In this document: in pieces, positions 62,441 to 63,216 of the stretch
Numbering within the stretch: position 1 is the first letter of the stretch
How the letters are laid out: each line of letters begins with the position of its first letter
Source: an uncultured Acetobacteraceae bacterium
GTDB taxonomy: Bacteria > Pseudomonadota > Alphaproteobacteria > Acetobacterales > Acetobacteraceae
Assembly: GCA_937873205.1 (NCBI GenBank)
Contig: CALMVO010000108.1
Location: forward strand, 1 to 63,216
Direction: 5' to 3'
Length of the DNA stretch: 63,216 nucleotides
Made by a program: the position numbers and the translations under genes
Notes under the pieces: generated by a model
The model's input: only the letters and a program-made list of their open reading frames with translations
Databases searched by the model: none
Told to the model about the DNA's origin: nothing

Positions 62441-63216
62441 ATGCGTCTGCGCACGGCACTACTTGCAACGACCCTGCTGGCGGCGACCACCGTCGCGGCC
62501 ACGGCCCAGCCGATCACTGGCCCCTACGTCAGTCTCGGCGCAGGCTACAATCTCCGCCAGGACCAGGGCGTGCAATACAGCCCGACCACGAACGCGGCTG
62601 GCAACAACAAGTCGACGACGGGCGTCGGCTCCAAGTCGACGTTCCGTTACGGCGACGGCTTCAATGGCGAGGGCTCCGTCGGCTACGGCCTCGGCAACGG
62701 CCTGCGCGCCGAGTTCGAGGGCGCCTACTACTACAACAACGTGAACCACCGTCGCCTGACCTCGGTGCCGGGCATCACCAGCGGCCACGGCGAAACCTAT
62801 GGCGGCCTCGTCAACGTCCTCTACGACATCGACCTGAACAAGTATGGCCTGGCCTCGCCGGTCACCCCGTATGTCGGCGTCGGCGCCGGCTACATGTGGA
62901 ACCACCTGTCGCCGTTCACCACGACCTACACCAACGGCAACATCGACCGCACCGGCGGCACCAACGGCTCGTTCGCCTACCAGGGCATCGTCGGCGCGGC
63001 CTACAACATCGCTCCGGTCCCGGGTCTGGCGGTGACCGCGGAATATCGCTTCCTCGGCCTGCTCGACGAAGACGCCTACCAGTCGACCTCGTTCAATCCG
63101 AGCGGGCTCCACAAGGGCAACGCGGACTTCAACCAGCAATTCAACCACAGCTTCATGCTGGGCATCCGCTACGCCTTCAACACCGCACCTCCGCCCCCGC
63201 CGCCGCCGGCTCCGGT
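62441..63216 (+). CDS. Outer-membrane beta-barrel protein (OmpA/Omp25-like), 3' end beyond window
   Basis: The frame is open to the window end (258 codons). Signal peptide MRLRTALLATTLLAATTVAATAQ is followed by GPYVSLGAGYNLRQDQG, a typical first barrel strand, and alternating strands ending in aromatic residues (GYGLGNGLRAEFEGAYYYNN, VTPYVGVGAGYMWNHL, VPGLAVTAEYRFLGLLD, FNHSFMLGIRYAFN). At the end, a Pro-rich linker PPPPPPPAP suggests a following OmpA C-terminal peptidoglycan-binding domain outside the window. ATG at 62441 with AAGGA upstream; it starts 278 bp after aroKB. Confidence 0.85.
   Translation, partial: MRLRTALLATTLLAATTVAATAQPITGPYVSLGAGYNLRQDQGVQYSPTTNAAGNNKSTTGVGSKSTFRYGDGFNGEGSVGYGLGNGLRAEFEGAYYYNNVNHRRLTSVPGITSGHGETYGGLVNVLYDIDLNKYGLASPVTPYVGVGAGYMWNHLSPFTTTYTNGNIDRTGGTNGSFAYQGIVGAAYNIAPVPGLAVTAEYRFLGLLDEDAYQSTSFNPSGLHKGNADFNQQFNHSFMLGIRYAFNTAPPPPPPPAP

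Overview
The window is 63 kb of very GC-rich bacterial chromosome. Gene content and order suggest an alphaproteobacterium of the order Rhodospirillales, most likely the family Acetobacteraceae. The pointers are a fused shikimate kinase/3-dehydroquinate synthase, an accA-xerD pair, a uvrC-pgsA-mobB-moaD-moaE run, a bacterial sphingolipid operon, and dense intergenic palindromic repeats. This is inference from gene content; no 16S rRNA is present. No prophage, intact insertion sequence or CRISPR array was seen.

Layout. 0-5 kb: minus-strand run uvrC, pgsA, mobB, a lipoprotein, moaD, moaE (DNA repair, phosphatidylglycerol synthesis, molybdenum cofactor). 5-10.3 kb: M19 dipeptidase, exonuclease III, an orphan OmpR-type regulator divergent from an L,D-transpeptidase, an exported alpha/beta hydrolase, and a broken LytTR regulator. 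10.3-20 kb: rsmB and guaB, a lysozyme-inhibitor-like lipoprotein, a GGDEF-EAL protein, a GH63-type glucosidase placed 1 bp after rlmE, and tRNA-Gln(CUG). 20-36 kb: an accessory stretch with a glycosyltransferase, a catalase-like protein, hydrolases, a 1283-residue hybrid histidine kinase and msrA, mixed with at least five decayed genes. 35.5-40.6 kb: a nickel-pincer cofactor cluster (larC-larE-larB) without larA, bounded by two related aldo/keto reductases. 40.6-51.4 kb: an AT-hook protein, GH31 glucosidase, formamidase-like protein, SDR, anmK, a potassium channel, an LLM flavin oxidoreductase and a GlsB/YeaQ membrane protein. 51.3-57.9 kb: a compact ceramide/sphingolipid operon (acyl carrier protein, serine palmitoyltransferase, membrane fatty-acid hydroxylase, GNAT-type ceramide synthase, acyl-AMP ligase, ceramide reductase) with a visible promoter and a palindrome at its -35. 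58-63 kb: accA, xerD, a small membrane protein, aroKB, and the start of an outer-membrane beta-barrel gene cut by the window end.

Two repeat families recur between genes. Family A (about 105 bp, two hairpins, bounded by CTAG) occurs at four loci and at three of them directly supplies or abuts a stop codon. Family B (ends AAGGCCAGGG...CCCTGGCCTT) occurs at two loci. The most interesting systems are the sphingolipid operon with its extra hydroxylase and operator-like palindrome, and the larA-less nickel-pincer cluster with its aldo/keto reductase pair.
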